Below are positions 6,018 through 7,284 of a stretch of DNA of 7,284 nucleotides, piece after piece. Below the pieces are notes generated by a model that saw nothing but the letters and a program-made list of their open reading frames with translations, had not been told where the DNA came from and ran no database searches. How positions within the stretch are numbered: the first letter of the stretch is position 1; each line of letters begins with the position of its first letter. Source of the DNA: Elusimicrobia bacterium CG08_land_8_20_14_0_20_59_10 (GTDB taxonomy: Bacteria; Elusimicrobiota; Elusimicrobia; Elusimicrobiales; UBA9959); assembly GCA_002779045.1 (NCBI GenBank), contig PEXO01000344.1, positions 1 to 7,284 on the forward strand, read 5' to 3'. Both the position numbers and the translations under genes were made by a program.

Positions 6018-7284
6018 TCAGGCCAGCTTTTTCTGCAGGTACATGCTCTGCGCAAAACCCCAGATGCTGTTTATCAGCCAGTACATTACCAGCCCCGCGG
6101 GGAAGCTCAGGAACATGAAGGTGAAGATCACCGGCATCCATTTCATCATCTTCGCCTGGGAGGGGTCCGAGGTCTGGGGTGTCAGATACTGCTGCAGGAA
6201 CATGATGCCGCCCATCACCAGCGGGAGCACGTAATACGGGTCCTTGGCCGACAGGTCCTTTATCCAGAAAATGAACGGCGCGCCATGCAGGGTCCAGGAG
6301 TTCCGGAGCGCGGTGAACAGCGCGAAAAATACCGGGATCTGGAACAGCATGGGCAGGCAGCCGCCCAGCGGGTTGGTGCCGTGGCGCTTGTACAGGTCCA
6401 TCACTTCCTGGTTCATGCGCTTCGGGTCTTCCTTGTAGCGCTTTTGTATGGACTGCATTTCCGGCTGCAGCTTCTTCATTATGGCCATGGATTTGTAGCT
6501 TTTGAAGCTCAGTGGCGTCAGCATCAGCTGTATCAGCACGCTTATAAATATTATCGCCACGCCGTAGTTGCCGGTGAGGCCGTAGAAATAGGTGAGCGCG
6601 GAGTTGGTTATTTTTGCCAGCGGCGCGAAAAAGCCGAAATCCACTGAGCGGTCCAGGCCCATGCCCAGCTTCTGAAGAAATTGGTAATCCTTGGGCCCGA
6701 AGTAGAAGTTCATGGCCCATTCGCGTTTTTCGCCCGGTTTCAGCTCGGAGGCGCCGAAAGGGACGGCAAGCAGCGGCGCCTTCTTGTCTTTTATCGTCTC
6801 CTCCCGGCGGTAAGGGCGGGTTTTTCCCAGGTCACCGCCCGCCAGCGCTGCCAGAAAGTAGCGGTTATCCAGGCCGGCCCAGACGCAGTCATGCTGCGCC
6901 GGGTCGTCTTTTAGTTCCTTGATAGTTGGATGTTTCCTCCCGGTCTCGTTGTAGGTGTACTGGGCTTTCCAGAGGCCGGGGTTTTCCTTCTCCTCGCTTT
7001 TCACCGTGCCCAGGCCGGGGCCCAGGAGCAGTTCCCAGGCCGGCAGCGTCTGCGTGGCGGCCGAAGAATTTACGGCGGTTATCGTGAGGGAGTTCAGCCC
7101 GTTGTCGGGGGAGAGCTCGAATTTTTTATAGAGCTTCAGGCCTCCGGGAAGGTCAGCGGCGAATTCGACAGAATCACCGGTCCTGGAATTGAGCGCGAAT
7201 TCCGATTGGAAAGTGGTGGCGAAAAAACCGGAGCCGGCGTCGGGGATAAGCTCCACCGGGGCGACCAGGTCCTGGTAGACCAGG
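6018..7284 (-). CDS. yidC: Membrane protein insertase YidC (Oxa1 family), N-terminus outside the window
   Basis: YidC inserts and folds inner-membrane proteins, alone or with SecYEG. The frame is open to the right edge (LVYQDLVAPVELIPD...), so the first span and part of the extracytoplasmic domain are missing; 421 codons plus the stop are present. The right-hand part, to about 6690, is the large beta-rich P1 domain (WAGLDNRYFLAALAG near 6882-6838), a diderm feature. The 60KD_IMP core follows: the span around GNYGVAIIFISVL, the cytoplasmic helical hairpin (SMAIMKKLQPEMQSIQKRY through LYKRHG), NPLGGCLPMLFQIPVFFALF, DPYYVLPLVMGG, and a last span with FPAGLVMYWLINS. The family Arg in the hydrophilic groove is Gln here (codon 6530-6528). 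The C-terminus stops soon after the last span (MYLQKKLA), without the long basic tail that some YidC proteins have. The GTG at 7256 is an internal Val, not the start. Confidence 0.96.
   Translation of the reverse strand, partial: LVYQDLVAPVELIPDAGSGFFATTFQSEFALNSRTGDSVEFAADLPGGLKLYKKFELSPDNGLNSLTITAVNSSAATQTLPAWELLLGPGLGTVKSEEKENPGLWKAQYTYNETGRKHPTIKELKDDPAQHDCVWAGLDNRYFLAALAGGDLGKTRPYRREETIKDKKAPLLAVPFGASELKPGEKREWAMNFYFGPKDYQFLQKLGMGLDRSVDFGFFAPLAKITNSALTYFYGLTGNYGVAIIFISVLIQLMLTPLSFKSYKSMAIMKKLQPEMQSIQKRYKEDPKRMNQEVMDLYKRHGTNPLGGCLPMLFQIPVFFALFTALRNSWTLHGAPFIFWIKDLSAKDPYYVLPLVMGGIMFLQQYLTPQTSDPSQAKMMKWMPVIFTFMFLSFPAGLVMYWLINSIWGFAQSMYLQKKLA

Noticed and set aside
5926..6720. 264-codon minus-strand frame overlapping yidC
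   Set aside because: It is in a different frame from the clear YidC core and has no domain; an out-of-frame shadow.
71..6870. Scattered TTATCCAG words as DnaA boxes (near 73, 2051, 6251, 6866)
   Set aside because: They deviate from TTATCCACA, are far apart, lie inside genes and have no AT-rich region nearby, so no origin is called.
7254..7256. GTG as the start of yidC
   Set aside because: The frame stays open to the right edge with plausible YidC sequence, and the first membrane span is missing, so this is an internal Val codon.

Overview
The window is a compact block of genes that all read on the minus strand, so transcription runs from high to low coordinates. In that order it holds: yidC (start off the right edge), khpB/jag, a short intercistronic hairpin, mnmE, a Yip1-like multi-span membrane protein, mnmG, rsmG, and the first 92 codons of an unrecognised membrane protein that runs off the left edge. 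The yidC-jag-mnmE-mnmG-rsmG order is the classic bacterial cluster that lies near the replication origin in many phyla.

Organism: a GC-rich bacterium. The YidC has a large extracytoplasmic domain before its membrane core, as in diderm (Gram-negative type) bacteria. The phylum cannot be fixed from sequence alone. Elusimicrobiota or a similar poorly cultured diderm lineage is a low-confidence guess.

Layout: 7284-6018 membrane-protein insertase YidC; 30-nt gap with a strong Shine-Dalgarno; 5987-4953 RNA-binding KhpB/Jag; 58-nt gap with a perfect 12-bp hairpin and U-rich tail; then a very tight run, mnmE (4894-3530), Yip1-like (3528-2785), mnmG (2782-932), rsmG (935-279) and an unknown membrane gene (277 to the edge), with junctions of +1, +2, -4 and +1 nt. 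There is no gene-free stretch over 300 bases. No tRNA, rRNA, CRISPR or mobile element was seen.

Functionally the genes centre on translation and membranes. MnmE and MnmG form the complex that modifies the wobble uridine of certain tRNAs. RsmG methylates 16S rRNA. KhpB is an RNA-binding regulator and YidC inserts membrane proteins. The less ordinary points are the two extra membrane genes in the block, the hairpin in front of mnmE, and four housekeeping proteins in which a family-conserved residue is replaced: YidC groove Arg to Gln, KhpB KH-loop GxxG to EENG, MnmE G4 Asn to Ala, and RsmG active-site Lys to Gln. I see no clearly new system. The strongest leads are this substitution pattern, the RGG-rich KhpB linker and the hairpin.
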